Shown here: in pieces, positions 1 to 13,767 of the stretch
Layout: each line of letters opens with the position of its first letter
Numbering within the stretch: the stretch's first letter is position 1
Assembly: GCF_901000735.1 (NCBI RefSeq)
Contig: NC_081547.1
Span: 2,666,001 to 2,730,000, forward strand
DNA from: Corylus avellana
Taxonomy: Eukaryota > Streptophyta > Magnoliopsida > Fagales > Betulaceae
Length of the DNA stretch: 64,000 nucleotides
Direction: 5' to 3'
The notes under the pieces: model-generated
Told to the model about the DNA's origin: nothing
The model's database searches: none
What the model saw: the letters and a program-made list of their open reading frames with translations, nothing else
Translations under genes and position numbers: made by a program

Positions 1-2390
<2,390 letters not shown>

Positions 2391-2645
2391 GTTGATCATA
2401 TGAATTCCATGTACACAAACAAACCCGAGTCTTTGTTATTTGGAGTTTGTATTATAGACCCTAAAAATGTTTATGGCTGCCGCTTGCTGGCTGTAGGCAG
2501 TCAAGGTTGTGTATGGGCTTCTCACCGGGTCATCTTTTAAGTCTCGTGTTTTCTTTGAATGAAACTCTGTTTTCAAGTTTATGTCGAAGCACTTCAATGC
2601 CACGCATGCAGTAACCTAATGAGATATGCTATTGTGCAACAAAGG
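2391..2645 (+). other. Probable 3' UTR of CK2 alpha
   Basis: The sequence after the stop codon is less AT-rich than the following repeats. It has the TG-rich runs and the TTTGAATGAAACTCTG stretch near 2555 expected of a plant polyadenylation region. The exact cleavage site cannot be read. Confidence 0.5.
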
Positions 2646-2650
2646 GAAAT

Positions 2651-2818
2651 GTTAGGGATTAATAAGTATTTCATATTTGGATCATATTCTTTTATAATCA
2701 ATCATTAGATTTGTGGGGTCTACTATTGACTTATATGGGATCTGCATAAGTTTACAAATCTAATGATTGATTGTAAAGAAATATGAGCCAAATATGTGAA
2801 ATTTATTAACTCCTAACA
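2651..2818. mobile_element. MITE, family A copy 1
   Basis: The ends are inverted repeats: GTTAGGGATTAATAAG on the left and TTATTAACTCCTAAC on the right. The arms continue for about 60 bp around ATCATTAGATTTGT and its complement. The same terminal and internal sequence recurs at 45899-46099 and 52696-53382, so this is a small dispersed family in this genome. It lies just downstream of CK2 alpha. Confidence 0.75.
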
Positions 2819-2825
2819 CTTTTCC

Positions 2826-2952
2826 GCAATAAAAATACCATTTTTTGCCCATAAAAGTTTTAGGTGGCAAGAGATTATAGGCTTCACCAGTGGGTGGGGC
2901 CTATGATTTCTTGCCACTTACTTTTACGGGCAAAAAATGGTCTTTTTATTGC
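2826..2952. repeat. Perfectly spaced foldback of 127 bp
   Basis: GCAATAAAAATACCATTTTT at 2826 is complementary to the end near 2952. The arms extend about 50 bp through TTGCCC and GGTGGCAAGAGATTATAGG to a loop of about 20 bp. It sits directly next to the preceding MITE and has no coding content. Confidence 0.7.
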
Positions 2953-3194
2953 ACTATAATATTTCTCTACCGAGTACTGTTAACAAGCAAAGCTAGAACA
3001 TTGAGCCCATTAATTAGAATAATCAATTTAATTTTTGGAGAAACTTAGCTTAATTCTTATAAACTTTTATAATAAAAGCGAAATTAGAACATTTTGTTTG
3101 AGGAGCAAAATTAAAATAAAATAAAAATTCTTGGTGAGCAGAAGTTAATTTTTAAAAGTATATTTAAAAAAAAAAAAATTGGAAACCACCCCTA

Positions 3195-3745
3195 TTTATA
3201 ACTACTCTTTTAAAGTTTAAGAACTCTTAATTTAATGTATTAAATTTTTGTAATGTCACCACTTTGTTAAGATTTTCGTTAAATTTTAACGAAGTATGGA
3301 AGGGTGTCAAAATAATCTAAATATTTCACAATTTTTTTTAAAAAAGTAAAAAGAACAAAAAAATTACAAAATTGCAGAATTTGGTTAGAATTTACAAGAA
3401 TTTGTAAAAATACTCACTTAAATCTTTATAATTTTATTTTTATTTTTTATTCTATAGTAGAGGAGTAGTACACATAAAAAATTTATTTATCAAAAGTTGA
3501 TTTTCAAATGATGTATCATCTCATGAAATTTATTATTTTGAAAAGTATATCGCCAACTCATGAAATGGTGACACATCATTTAAGAACCTAACTTTTAAGA
3601 AACTAAAAGTTCTAATAAAAAAGAGTGGCATTTTGAGAATTTTAAAATAATTTAACAAAAAAAATTAACTGAATGTGACATTGAAAAAAAAATTAAAAGT
3701 TTAATACACCGCATTAAAAGATTTTAAACTTTAAAAAAATAACTA
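3195..3745. repeat. AT-rich foldback element with long imperfect arms
   Basis: The stretch TTTAAAGTTTAAGAACTCTT followed by the TTAATGTATTAAA and GTAATGTCAC motifs near 3210-3262 is matched in reverse near 3677-3740. A second, inner inverted pair around ATGTATCATCTCATG and ATGGTGACACATCAT lies at 3505-3590. It is probably a decayed non-autonomous DNA transposon. Confidence 0.5.
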
Positions 3746-4141
3746 CAAAAGTCATTTTAGTTTAAGGAGTTAAAAGTGGAGTTTTTCCCTAATTTTTTTA
3801 TTATCATATAATTGGATAAAAGCTGATTATTATTTGCCTGCACTTGGATTGGTATTGAAAAAAGCACGGTAAAATATGAACGGTTGGCGATCCATGACAC
3901 TGGCATTAATATTCATTATAATTAAACAAGCTTTCATGACCAGTAGCTTAATATTCATTATGATTAAACACTGATTTCACTTTAACAAGGGACTTTACGC
4001 TATCCCTCTCTCAAGCAAACATTCTACAACAATGCATAAAGTAACCATGACGTAGGACTGTTGGAATTATAGCGGAAACCTTAAACAAATGAGGTGATGA
4101 TATTGTCAATGTCTCCACATTGTTGTTTCCGATAAACTCCT

Positions 4142-5925
4142 TCAATTTTTGAGATGAGGGAAGCAAGCGTAAACATCAGATTTGGGGTGCTTTGCTTCTG
4201 CATGTTCCCTGCACTTCACCTCTGTCGTGGTGCACATAAATGTCTGCATGCACACCTTGCACTGCATATAAATTCAAAACATTATTGGCTAACCAACAAT
4301 TAAACGGAAGTTAAATAAGGCTAATAAGCAAAGCTGATTTTAGTTAAGCCAAGTTACAGCGGCAACAATAGTTCATTGTCTTGATCAACAATTGAATTAG
4401 ACATAATTGGCCCAATGCCTAGAATAACTTACAATACATTATCTGCCCTAAACACTAGCACCAATATTATTTCGCTCACCAAAATAGCATCAGTAACACA
4501 TGGAACAAGGAAGAATCACTAGATTATTAACTGTTTTCTACTGTCCAGGTAACATTATTTTCAAATATAATTATTGATTTAATAGGGGAAATTAAAAACA
4601 GAGAAAAAAAAAAAGACTCCAAAGTACTTAATGAGACTTGAATTGTACTCTCCAAAATACTCACTCTCTTGGAGCCTGATGCCACCAAAAAAACAAAAAA
4701 AAAGAAGGAATTTGCAAGTTGCAACCATGACTTTCATGTATTTGCTCACTGCCCAACGAATTAGTTGTAAGATAATGTTTTCAGGATACTTTCTTCAAAG
4801 GATCAGGAATGGGTAATCAACTAATATTATAAAAATTGAAGTTCAAAGAAAGATAATTTATCTCCTCTCTTGCATCCTATTGCGAAAATACACACATTAG
4901 ACTAAAACCACGTTCCCATAAGAACAATTATTCTAGCCTTGAATAGATATCCCAGATTGGGTCTTCTGTTTTATTAGACGCTAAGATCCAGCTTGCAAGC
5001 CCACTACCAACCATACTACTGAAATCTATTAATTGGTCTCTAACAAACAAATAATCTACCATTTACTAAATGTTGTGAAGGATAGTGCAAATTGGTCATC
5101 AGGCAGTAAAAATTGTAACAGTAGTAACTATCATTAGCAGTGGAATGAATTTCCTTCAACCCACTTTAATAAATGCAATGTGTCTTCTAACATGTTTGAG
5201 CTCCTAAAAAAAAAAAAAAATGTTTGGGTTCCTAGGTTAGTAGAAGTGTAATTAAGAATGTTTCGCACATGTTAGATGACACTTGGCATTTATTAGAGTG
5301 GGTTGGAATAAATTTCCTCCAAACTGGTTCGAAGGAAATTTATGTCCCCCTTCAACCCAAAGAAGGCAAATACTATTATATAAATCTCCCTCACGGAACT
5401 ATCATACCTAATATTTCAACAGCCCTAAATTTCCATAATTAAAGACAATGAATCAACCAAACCATCCTCGAACATAGTTACTAACTAAAAAATTAGATAT
5501 GCAACAGACTCTAGAATACCTGGATTGACATTGCCTTCTTGTTTGAATCTAGCTGGCTTCCTGAGAAAATCAATCAAATCATCCAAATTAAGAACACCAA
5601 AAACATGTATATCTTTGACATGTAATAATGTAAAACCCAGACAGCTTTTTTTAATCTTAAAAATATAAAATTTGAAAGAAAAAAAAAATCTTATCTTGCT
5701 TTCCATGTTATCTTGGTACCCAGTAAAACCCAACTCAATTAAGCCTCGGAAAGTTGGAATTTAAGAAGTAAAATTCTCGGCAACCAAACAGAACACAAAG
5801 GAAAAGAAAAAAGAAAAAATAGATTGGGAGGAACAGAGGATTAGAATTTTACCCTTGGCGCCTTTTGCCTTCTCCAAGTTCTTCTCACGAGCCATCTTCG
5901 CCTTTTGCCCGTTGCCTCCTCCCAT
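4142..5925 (-). CDS. SERF/4F5-family small zinc-finger protein (At2g23090 type)
   Basis: Three short exons on the minus strand give a 77-residue protein: 5853-5925, 5520-5560 and 4142-4261. The phase is consistent and every border is GT-AG. The start is the first ATG after the putative TATA box and gives the family's MGGGNGQKAKMAREKN opening, a basic SERF (4F5)-type N terminus. The C-terminal part, encoded by the last exon, begins CKVC and has Cys, Cys and HAEAKHP in a C2H2-like zinc-binding layout, ending FPHLKN. Length and domain order match the plant family of about 77 residues. The biochemical role of the plant proteins is not established; SERF relatives in other eukaryotes modify amyloid aggregation, which should not be assumed here. 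Intron 4262-5519 holds a foldback repeat. Confidence 0.93.
5141..5318. repeat. MITE-like foldback in intron 2 of the SERF gene
   Basis: TGGAATGAATTTCCTTCAAC followed by CCACTTTAATAAATGC at 5141-5178 is matched in reverse by GCATTTATTAGAGTGG, GTTGG and AATAAATTTCC at 5286-5317. The TCTTCTAACATG and CATGTTAGATGA inner arms also pair. The loop holds a poly(A) run. Confidence 0.65.
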
Positions 5926-6025
5926 GGCTGAAAAATGGAAAGATATGAGCGAACCTGAAAACCCTAATTTCGCGAAGGAGTCTCAGATTTGCGAGCAGTA
6001 GAGACGCGGATTTGATGTGGAATGA

Positions 6026-6035
6026 CTTTATATAG
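6026..6035 (-). promoter_or_regulatory. Candidate TATA box of the SERF gene
   Basis: On the minus strand this reads CTATATAAAG, about 100 bases upstream of the ATG at 5925. That leaves room for a leader of about 70 bases. No other TATA motif is closer. Confidence 0.6.
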
Positions 6036-6756
6036 GTAGAGAGGAAATGATTCAGTCACCTAACTCGCCAATAAAGAAAGTCACTGGCGAATAGGATTTT
6101 TAAGCTTTGACTAGAGGGTCAATGGCAATAAGAAGCTCGGGGGATCCACCCCTGGCATGTATCATCCTCGAGTGAAGAAAAAAAAAAAAAAAAACTATAG
6201 TTATTTTTATTTTATTTTGTATTTTTGTTTTATGATCCCGAAATTAATACATAAACAAATAACACAAAATAACATAAAAATAGTTTTCACTTCACATTAA
6301 AATAATATTTAGTTGTTATTTAATTAATAGAATAATACAAACACATATAAAATAACTTCTTCTTTTTTTTTTTTTTAATGAAATATAAAGGGACGTTTAT
6401 TTGTTTGAATTGTTTCAAAATCTTACCAATAACAATTCCGAAATGTGTGTCTACGTGATGGGTTAAGCTTAGCTAATGAAATTGGTAAAGTTGACGTACT
6501 GTATTATCTTTTCTAAAGTTAATCAAATAATTCTCTTCATCGTGATCCAGATGTCCATTCCAATATTTAGTATTCTTTGACTAAAACCATTTTGTGTCTG
6601 AAGCCGTGTCTTTTCTAGATGATATATCATTACCAATTTTGTTGTTTGTATTTTAACAGTTTACGCATCTTATTTATCCAAATAAATATTAGAATCCTCA
6701 TCCATTTGTTAAAACATATGGGTCTTATAAAGACTATTTCATAAGGTCAACAACTT

Positions 6757-6930
6757 GCTACAAATTTATTTGTAGTTAATTCATACAAACTCATCTAATA
6801 AAGTGATATGTGTCACATAGCATGCGAGAAGTATATATATTTTTAACATGTACTTCTTACGTGTTTTTTTAATAGTTATGGGACACATGTTACTTTATTT
6901 AATAGATTTGTATGAATTAGCTACAAACCA
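6757..6930. repeat. Foldback MITE, about 174 bp
   Basis: The left arm starts TGCTACAAATTTATTTGTAG, then AATTCATACAAACTC and AATAAAGTGATATGTGTCAC. The right arm carries the reverse of the same blocks, ending ATGAATTAGCTACAAACCA. There is no coding content. Confidence 0.65.
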
Positions 6931-7242
6931 GTTTATATTAAATTTTTGTCCGTGTCATATTTTATGTTTGAATTATTTACGATTAAGACAATTATTGGAG
7001 ATTGGATCTCTATTCTAATCCTTTTTTGTTTTCTAAGTTCATCCATCACTAGTGACTCAAATTTGTTATTCATTTTTCTTTCTTATTAAACATAGACATG
7101 CTATTTTAAAAGATATTATTTTTCTATCTTCCATTTATCTTCCTCCATAATTATTATTATTATTTCAAATCTACACTGGATACGTAAAAATCACTACAAA
7201 TTTAATGATTTTTTTTTTGGAAGAAAAAGAGATAAGAGATAC

Positions 7243-7882
7243 CGAACTTACATTATATAGTAGACTTATATTTAATATGAATAAGAATTCATTTAAGATT
7301 AATTTAGATTAGTTTTGTTATCAATATTTTTATATTAGAGATAAACATGCGTCTATTTGTATTTCAATTATCTAGTTATTTATTTTAGAGTTAGCATTAG
7401 TTATCTTTCTACGGGCTTATCTCCAAGTGAGTGTATAAGTTTTACTCCAAGAATAAGTCATTGTAATGTTGGTATTTAAATGATGATATTTAAATAAAAA
7501 GAAAATCAGAAAATTAATCCCAAACTTTGTGTTTGAAAAATGTTTTAAATTTTCTCAAAATCTAAAAGGTATAGGTTCCTTCAAAATATAAAGTCTAGTT
7601 TCTCTCATAACCTAAATTCTATCCCGTTACATATTACGTGTTTACAAAGAATCATTTACGTAACATTTAACATTACAATGGCTTAGACTTTGAGTAGAAT
7701 TTTTACACTCACTTAGAGATAAACCCATAGAAAGATAACTACAATAAAATTGAAATACAAATAAACGTATGTTTATTTATAATCTAAAAATACTGATAAC
7801 AAAACTAATCTACATTAATCTTAAATGAAATTTTATTCATATTAAATATAAGTCTACTATAATATAATGTCTAGTTTATCAC
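7243..7882. repeat. Large foldback element, arms of about 220 bp
   Basis: The block from ACTTACATTATATAGTAGAC through TTAATATGAATAAG and the GTTTTGTTATCAATA segment to AAGTCATTGTAATGTT (7245-7470) is repeated in reverse from AACATTACAATGGCTTAGAC to AAGTCTACTATAATATAATG (about 7668-7872). The arms differ by scattered substitutions and small gaps, so the insertion is old. The 200-bp centre is AT-rich and non-coding. Confidence 0.75.
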
Positions 7883-7927
7883 TAATGTTACTTCCTAACA
7901 GCAAGTCTCTATTATTTTTAACTTTAC

Positions 7928-8013
7928 GTTATATCATAAATTTATAATACCTTTTCAAGCAAAGAGTAAGGTTATATCATAAATTTATAATACCTTTTCA
8001 AGCAAAGAGTAAG
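7928..8013. repeat. Perfect 43-bp tandem duplication
   Basis: Two identical copies (7928-7970 and 7971-8013), each starting GTTATATCATAAATTTATAA and ending CAAAGAGTAAG, lie head to tail. Identity suggests a recent replication slippage event. Confidence 0.9.
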
Positions 8014-8211
8014 GCCATATACTTCACGGAGGTGACCCACGGCCTTGCCATGGCCCATGGGTGTCCGTGTCTCCCTGTTTTTGATTGCTTTTTTATTTTT
8101 TTATTTTTTTAAAAATTTTTTATCTAAAGAGTATTATTGTTATTTTGAGGTAAGTGAATTGCACGTGACTTATTTTATGTCAAATTTAATAAAAGAGTAC
8201 TGCTAAAAATT

Positions 8212-8333
8212 ATATTTTTATTTCACAAATATTTCATAATGTTAGTGCAATAGTTATAACTAATCATTATATTTATATAATGATTAGTTGAAACTGTCAT
8301 ATTAGTATTGTAGAATATTTGTAAAAAGAAAAA
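8212..8333. repeat. Foldback MITE, about 120 bp
   Basis: ATTTTTATTTCACAAATATT near 8213 pairs with AATATTTGTAAAAAGAAAAAT near 8314, and TAACTAATCATTATA pairs with TATAATGATTAGTT at the centre. The element is non-coding. Confidence 0.6.
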
Positions 8334-8903
8334 TTTGTTTAGAACATTATTATCAACGAAAAACCTTAAAAGTGAAGGAAAGTGACACCAGACATTATTT
8401 AAAAAGACATTATAAATTGAGAGATAATTCGAGAAAAATAAATATTATATTCCCTTAAAAATACAAGCTATGGCACATGTGAAATTTGCCGACAGAATTT
8501 GGTAATACTAGTTTCTTAATTTGTTGCGTTAAGGAGAACAATCCATATATTAAGTCCACAATGCCTAGTCATTGATCTACATTAAAATCCAATAATGCAC
8601 TTTTTGTTAAGCAAAATATATAATTTTGTTTCATTGTTTAATTTTTGTCTTTTCCTTTCTAACAAACTATGAGGTGCATCCTCCCCAATGCTGACATGGC
8701 CACATTGGGTACGAATCAAGGCCACGAAATAAACATGTGCCCTGCCCACCGGCCACCAGCCGTAAACATTAACGTAATGCTTATCTCGATTCACGAGCCC
8801 GTGCGCTTTTTGTCTCGCAACTGTTTTGCTTTTGTTTGTGTCATCCCATTAAGTGTATAAAAAGACATCTTAACATTGACTCGACTCATTTTTGTGGGAC
8901 ATG

Positions 8904-9030
8904 TTTTTTTTTTTTTTTTTTTTTTTGGCAATTTTTTAATTTTCTGCTTAAGAAGGCGAGAGAGATTGGAATTAGTGACCTTCATTTCATTACGTATGAT
9001 CTTAGTCAATTGAGTTACCTCTTAGGGACG
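8904..9030 (-). mobile_element. tRNA-derived SINE, degenerate
   Basis: Read on the minus strand, CTAAGAGGTAACTCAATTGA resembles a tRNA A box, and GGTCACTAATTCCAATC resembles a B box about 40 bases downstream. The element ends in a poly(A) tract (poly(T) at 8904-8926 on the plus strand). The B box has lost the canonical GGTTCGAATC, so the copy is old and probably inactive. Confidence 0.6.
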
Positions 9031-9751
9031 GATATGTTTCCTTTTAATTTGAAGTGGAAGGAAGTGAGAAATACATATTTTTTAATAAAATTGTTAAGAA
9101 AATATGTACTTTTATATATTATTAAAAAATAATAAATACTAGAGGTACTAACATAATGTGAATTTTATTTATTGATATTCGTAACATTTTTATTTTAATT
9201 AATTATTTTGATCATCTCCGATAAAAAAAATTCACATCATACTAATACTCATATATTAATAAAATAATTAGTATCTTTAACATTTATTTTAAAAATAAAT
9301 ACATTTTTCACATACTAAAAGATACAAAACAATTTTATAAATTAAATCTTTTTAAAAAATTATCCTCGAATTTGGGGAAAAACTCTATGATTACTCAAAT
9401 TCTTCAAAGTGATGTCCCATCTTTTATCCACGTCAAATTATCTTGTACAACAAAATTGCAGAAAGGACGTAACATTTTAAAAGATTGCATTAACAGATTT
9501 CATTTCATCACTTTTACAATTTTGTCCACTTCTAATTTGCTATATTAATATTATGAGGGCGTAATAAAACTAAGGAATTAGTTTTATAATACTCTAGGTA
9601 CTACGAAATCATTTACAAACTAAATTTGACAATTCATAATTAAGGGAATTGATAAGGTAGATTTTTTTTTCTTAATTATTACACAAATTAAAAAATATAA
9701 CATTAATTTATAAATACCTTTAGAGAAGTGCTATTTATCATTCGAAAAATG

Positions 9752-9950
9752 TTAAGGTTACAACATAAATCTAATTTATGATCAACTTATCTCCTACGTG
9801 TCATTTAAAAAAAAAAAATTGATAGAAATGATTTTGAAATTTGGAAAAAATGACAATTTGTTTTGTTTAAAATTCAAATTTTTTTTACACATAGGAGAGA
9901 AGTTGGCAATGAGTTGAGTTTGTGTTGTGATCGTATCAAACCTCCTACCA
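9752..9950. repeat. Imperfect foldback
   Basis: GTTACAACATAAATCTAATT and the TCAACTTATCTCCTACGTGT block near 9755-9800 are matched in reverse by ACACATAGGAGAGAAGTTGG and the TTTGTGTTGTGATC end near 9890-9940. The arms are diverged. Confidence 0.45.
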
Positions 9951-10499
9951 TTCTCTCAGCATTTTCAGCCGAGATAACATGTTTCCTTCACTATAATTTT
10001 TTTTTTTTTAAAAAAAACAAAATCAAAGATGAATGAACATGATCGTTTTCAGTTTAATTCGAGAGTTTTGTTGTTTCAATATGTCTTATTTAGTAGCCTG
10101 CTTTTATTGAAAAAAGAAAAGAAAAAAAGAGATAAACTTATCTGTGATTTAAATAAAATTCGAGTTATCAATATACAGTTTAAAAATTTTAAAAATTGAT
10201 CGAGATAGGTTTGTTATTCTTTCGTTTTTCAAATTTATTTTATATTGATTGAAGTGAAATGTTTTAAGTAATTTTTTTTTTAAAATTTTTTTATGCCAAT
10301 CACTTAAATAAATAAAAATAATAATTAAAAATGTGCGTCTAAGTGGTGTGAAATGTATATGATAAATAAATTTAAAGCCAAATTCATTAAAAAAAAACAA
10401 AAAAAAAACCTCGGGAGTCCAAACCGGACAGACGGACACCATAACCACCGCCTTGCTCTGTCACGATTTGTAGTGAAAGAGTCCTTTTCGAATAGGCCT

Positions 10500-10508
10500 C
10501 TTTATAGA
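10500..10508 (+). promoter_or_regulatory. Candidate TATA box of the ACBP3-like gene
   Basis: CTTTATAGA lies 180 bases upstream of the ATG at 10688. The sequence from here to the ATG is CT-rich and lacks in-frame coding, as expected for a leader. Confidence 0.45.
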
Positions 10509-10650
10509 CGCTTGCCAGCGAACAAGGACCGACAGCTAATAACAGTGGGTAGCGGATGCAAAGCACAGCAGAATATACTTTGCTCTGCTCTGCAAAATCC
10601 TCTCTCTTTTACTCTCTTCCTCACCAAAATCAACTCTCATCGTCACCTAT

Positions 10651-10678
10651 CCCTCTCTCTCTCTCACACACACACACA
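10651..10678 (+). repeat. (CT)n(CA)n microsatellite in the 5' leader
   Basis: A compound CT then CA dinucleotide run ends ten bases before the ACBP start codon. Such CT tracts are common in plant 5' leaders and are likely length-polymorphic. Confidence 0.9.
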
Positions 10679-10687
10679 AAGCTTGCC

Positions 10688-13600
10688 ATGGAGATTTTTC
10701 TCGAATTGCTCGTGACCATTGCTCTTTCTCTTTCGCTCTCTTTAGTCCTCGGCCTGCTCCTCTCATTAGTTTCTGCTGGTGAAATCAAACGCGCCTCTAC
10801 GGTGAGGTCACGCAGGGATTCGACCAAAAAATCGGTCACGCCCCTGCCTAAACTCCAAGTGGAGCCGAAAAGTCGCGGTTGCGAAACTGAGAGAATAATC
10901 GGGTTCGTTGAGAAAGCGGATGAATATAAAACTGAACCGGTTCGAGGATTTGTGAGCGAAGGCTGTGAGTCACCGAGGAAGGACGTTGGGGAAGCTAAGG
11001 TCGTTGAGTTGGGAGAGAAACCCATCGGAGAGATATCTGTGGAGAACTTGGTTGATGGAAATAGTAAGAGGGAAAAGCTATGCGAGATTGAGTTTGACAA
11101 GGATGGAGATGTTGGTGTCGGGGATAGATTGTTTGATTTGGAGGATGATTGGGAGGGGATCGAGAGGACCGAATTGGAAAAGGTCTTCGGCGCCGCGGTG
11201 GCGTTTGTGGGCTCTCGTTATAATGTTGGTCGAGTTTCAAGTATTGGCAGTGATGTAAAGATGCGGTTGTATGGGCTTCACAAGATTGCCACCCAAGGGC
11301 CTTGCCATGAAGCTCAACCAATGGCATTCAAGCTCTCTGCTCGCGCCAAGTGGTAATTGGCTACTTTTATGAATTTTAACTGTTATAAATTGTGGGTTAC
11401 CTACTTAATTATGGTTGCCAATTATACTTATATATATATAAAAAAAAATGGTTGCCAAATTTGTTTCTGTGTTGAGTTTCATGTGTAATGGAAAAATCCA
11501 CATCGAGTAATAATATACCATTGTCTTTTGAGTTAAAGGTAGATCCTAACATGTTATATAAAGGCCTCACTTGAAGACTCCCAGGGTGTATATCTTCCCA
11601 ACACTTTTGAGTATATAGCATTAGTTTTTACTGAATTTGGAATCTTTTCTTATAGGTTATTTTCCGCTTATGTGTGTATCTCTATTCAATGAGTGAAGCA
11701 AAGACTTCATTGTGAATAGAAGTAGAACTTCCTTAGAGTAAAGTTGATAAAATTGTCTCAACGTGAATGCATAGAGCTGTTTGAAAACTGCTTGGAGTCG
11801 GTTGAGCAAACGCTTGTTTACCAATCTCCCGATGTGAACTATGAGTAACTGCTGATTTTCAAAAGACAGTGATGGATGCCAGAATATAGTTAAGTAACTC
11901 GACGTGGTGAGGAGTGCACTTAAGGCATAAAAGCATATTGATCATCTGGAAATTGAGTAGAAAGAGACAACAAAGAATGTGGTTGGCAGTGCCTGGTGGA
12001 CTGAAATGTTGGAAATAGTTCCTTTATTAATGGTATTATAATAACCTGTATAATCATTGACTTCAAATTAGTAACTCCTAAAGCAATAGTTAGAGGAAGT
12101 TGTTGTAGATTTCGCTATCCGTCCTGTGTCTTGAGGGGTAAATTCCTTTTTACTACTGCCTTTTCATAGTCTTCCTCCATTGGAGTCTGCATTGGTTATC
12201 TTGGTGTTGTCTTGGACTGAGGCAAGATATGGAGTGGACTTAAAAATTTTGTGAAAATTCAAGGGCTTTTTATTAAACACTAGGCGTTTTATTTTTGGGA
12301 GAGGGGGGGAAGAGAAGAAGAAACAAAGTATCAACAGACCATCACATTCGGGTCTTTCCTTCCTGTTGATTTGTGCTCATTCTAATAGATTTTTTTGTTG
12401 CATCATTTGTTCATATAATCGATTGAGTGCAACTTTATGCAAGGAATGCTTGGCAACGGCTTGGTAATATGACTCCAGAGGTGGCAATGGAGCAGTACAT
12501 CACCCTTCTCTCAAGAAGCATTCCTGGGTTGATGCAAGATGATTTTGTGGTAAGGCTTTGCTTTTGGACCACCTACTGTTATTGTTCTTTGAGTGATTTC
12601 TTCCATGAACAATTTGGGGTTCATATTCCTCGCATATATTTATTGGTGCAGGGCAATAATACACAGGTTTATGAAGAAATCGAAGCGTTTAGGAAGCTAG
12701 CTTCTAATTTAAAGGCATCACCACTAAACCAACCAGGTGCTGTAGATAAAAGGTAATGAAAGTTAATATTTCCATCTGGGTGGATTAGTGGATGTTGTTT
12801 TTTTAAAAAAAATTTGCTCCTGAAGTTATTACCTTTTTTTTTTTTTTTTCTTTTTTTTTTCACTGCAGGAAAATGGAGACTACTAAACCTCGTGTTGAGC
12901 AATTGGATGTCACTGGATATCAGGTCCAAACTCCTTGATTATGGTATGCACATGTTCATATGATTTATGAAACTTGCCAACATCAAGGGATGTTGATATG
13001 ATTTGTGTGATTTGTCTTGCAAGTCATAGGCAAATTGATTACCATTATTTCAAGAATATGCCTTTGACTAAGGTGCTTTGCTTAAAAAAGCTGTGGGTCA
13101 GTCAAAATAAGTGTCGACGGTGACTGGAAATTTGTTTTTATGGAAATAGATGGATGGAGAATTGTAGAAGTTGGAACTCTTCTTATCTTTCCCGTAAAGT
13201 AAGAGAGAATTTAATGTTATAGGATTTCCATTAAAGTCTCAGTACTTATGAACTTTTGGTGGTTCACCACAACCATATTGTACTTGGATGAAAGAATACG
13301 AATGCCTTTCTTACAAATATCTGCTGTTCATTATTTGAGTTGACGTGTTCCTTTAATTGTATTGCAGCTTCACCTACACACAAACACACATTTGTGTACA
13401 TATGTATATAAAATATATTTCTGGGTTAGATTATACATCTTTGCCCATTGCAAAAACTATTTTAAGACTATACATATAGAGGAAAACAATAGTGGCATGG
13501 CAAAATCTTTTTTGTGATTTGGTTAAAAGATCGCACTATTAGTCTGCAAAATTGTACTCCCAATCATATCATAGCCCAATTACAATTTGTTAGATTCAAA

Positions 13601-13767
13601 AAACTAAGGTGATGACAATATTGGCATTTTTCTCCTAATGTAGTTTTCTCAGCATTTGTTTGAATAGAAAGTTGATAGGACTGAACTTGAGTGGTGCATT
13701 TTTCCTATACACTAACTTGGCATGGTTTCTTCTTCAGGACAAAGACCAAGTGGCATCTCCTAGCTAG
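10688..13767 (+). CDS. ACBP3: Acyl-CoA-binding protein, class III (ACBP3-like)
   Basis: This protein binds long-chain acyl-CoA esters and, in its class, works in the secretory pathway or apoplast. Exons: 10688-11352, 12444-12549, 12652-12752, then 12869-12923 joined to 13738-13767 (318 aa). If the last intron is not removed, exon 4 runs to a stop at 12936-12938 (313 aa). Residues 1-30 are a hydrophobic signal or anchor segment. Residues 31-160 are a charged, acidic linker. Residues 161-257 form the acyl-CoA-binding domain with KMRLYGLHKIATQGPC (Tyr and Lys of the ligand site) and KWNAWQRLGNMTPEVAMEQY. The ATG follows a CT-rich leader and precedes the signal segment directly. The position of the ACB domain after an N-terminal anchor defines class III. 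Intron 2 (12550-12651, 102 nt) is in frame and free of stops. The 3' end is the least certain part. Confidence 0.9.

Larger units (their letters stand above)
6040..10480. other. Gene-free AT-rich stretch between SERF and ACBP3-like genes
   Basis: No open reading frame here has the codon pattern or splice sites of a gene. The stretch holds at least four foldback elements, a 43-bp tandem duplication and an inverted SINE, listed separately. A somewhat GC-richer patch at 8660-8830 has no recognisable protein in any frame. Confidence 0.6.

Noticed and set aside
7928..8013. Start of a CRISPR-like or satellite array
   Set aside because: Only two adjacent identical units with no spacers; a simple duplication in a nuclear plant genome.
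10630..11100. A 156-codon open frame antisense to ACBP exon 1
   Set aside because: It mirrors the coding strand, has Ser/Arg-rich composition from the complementary codons, and no homologous motif or splice context.
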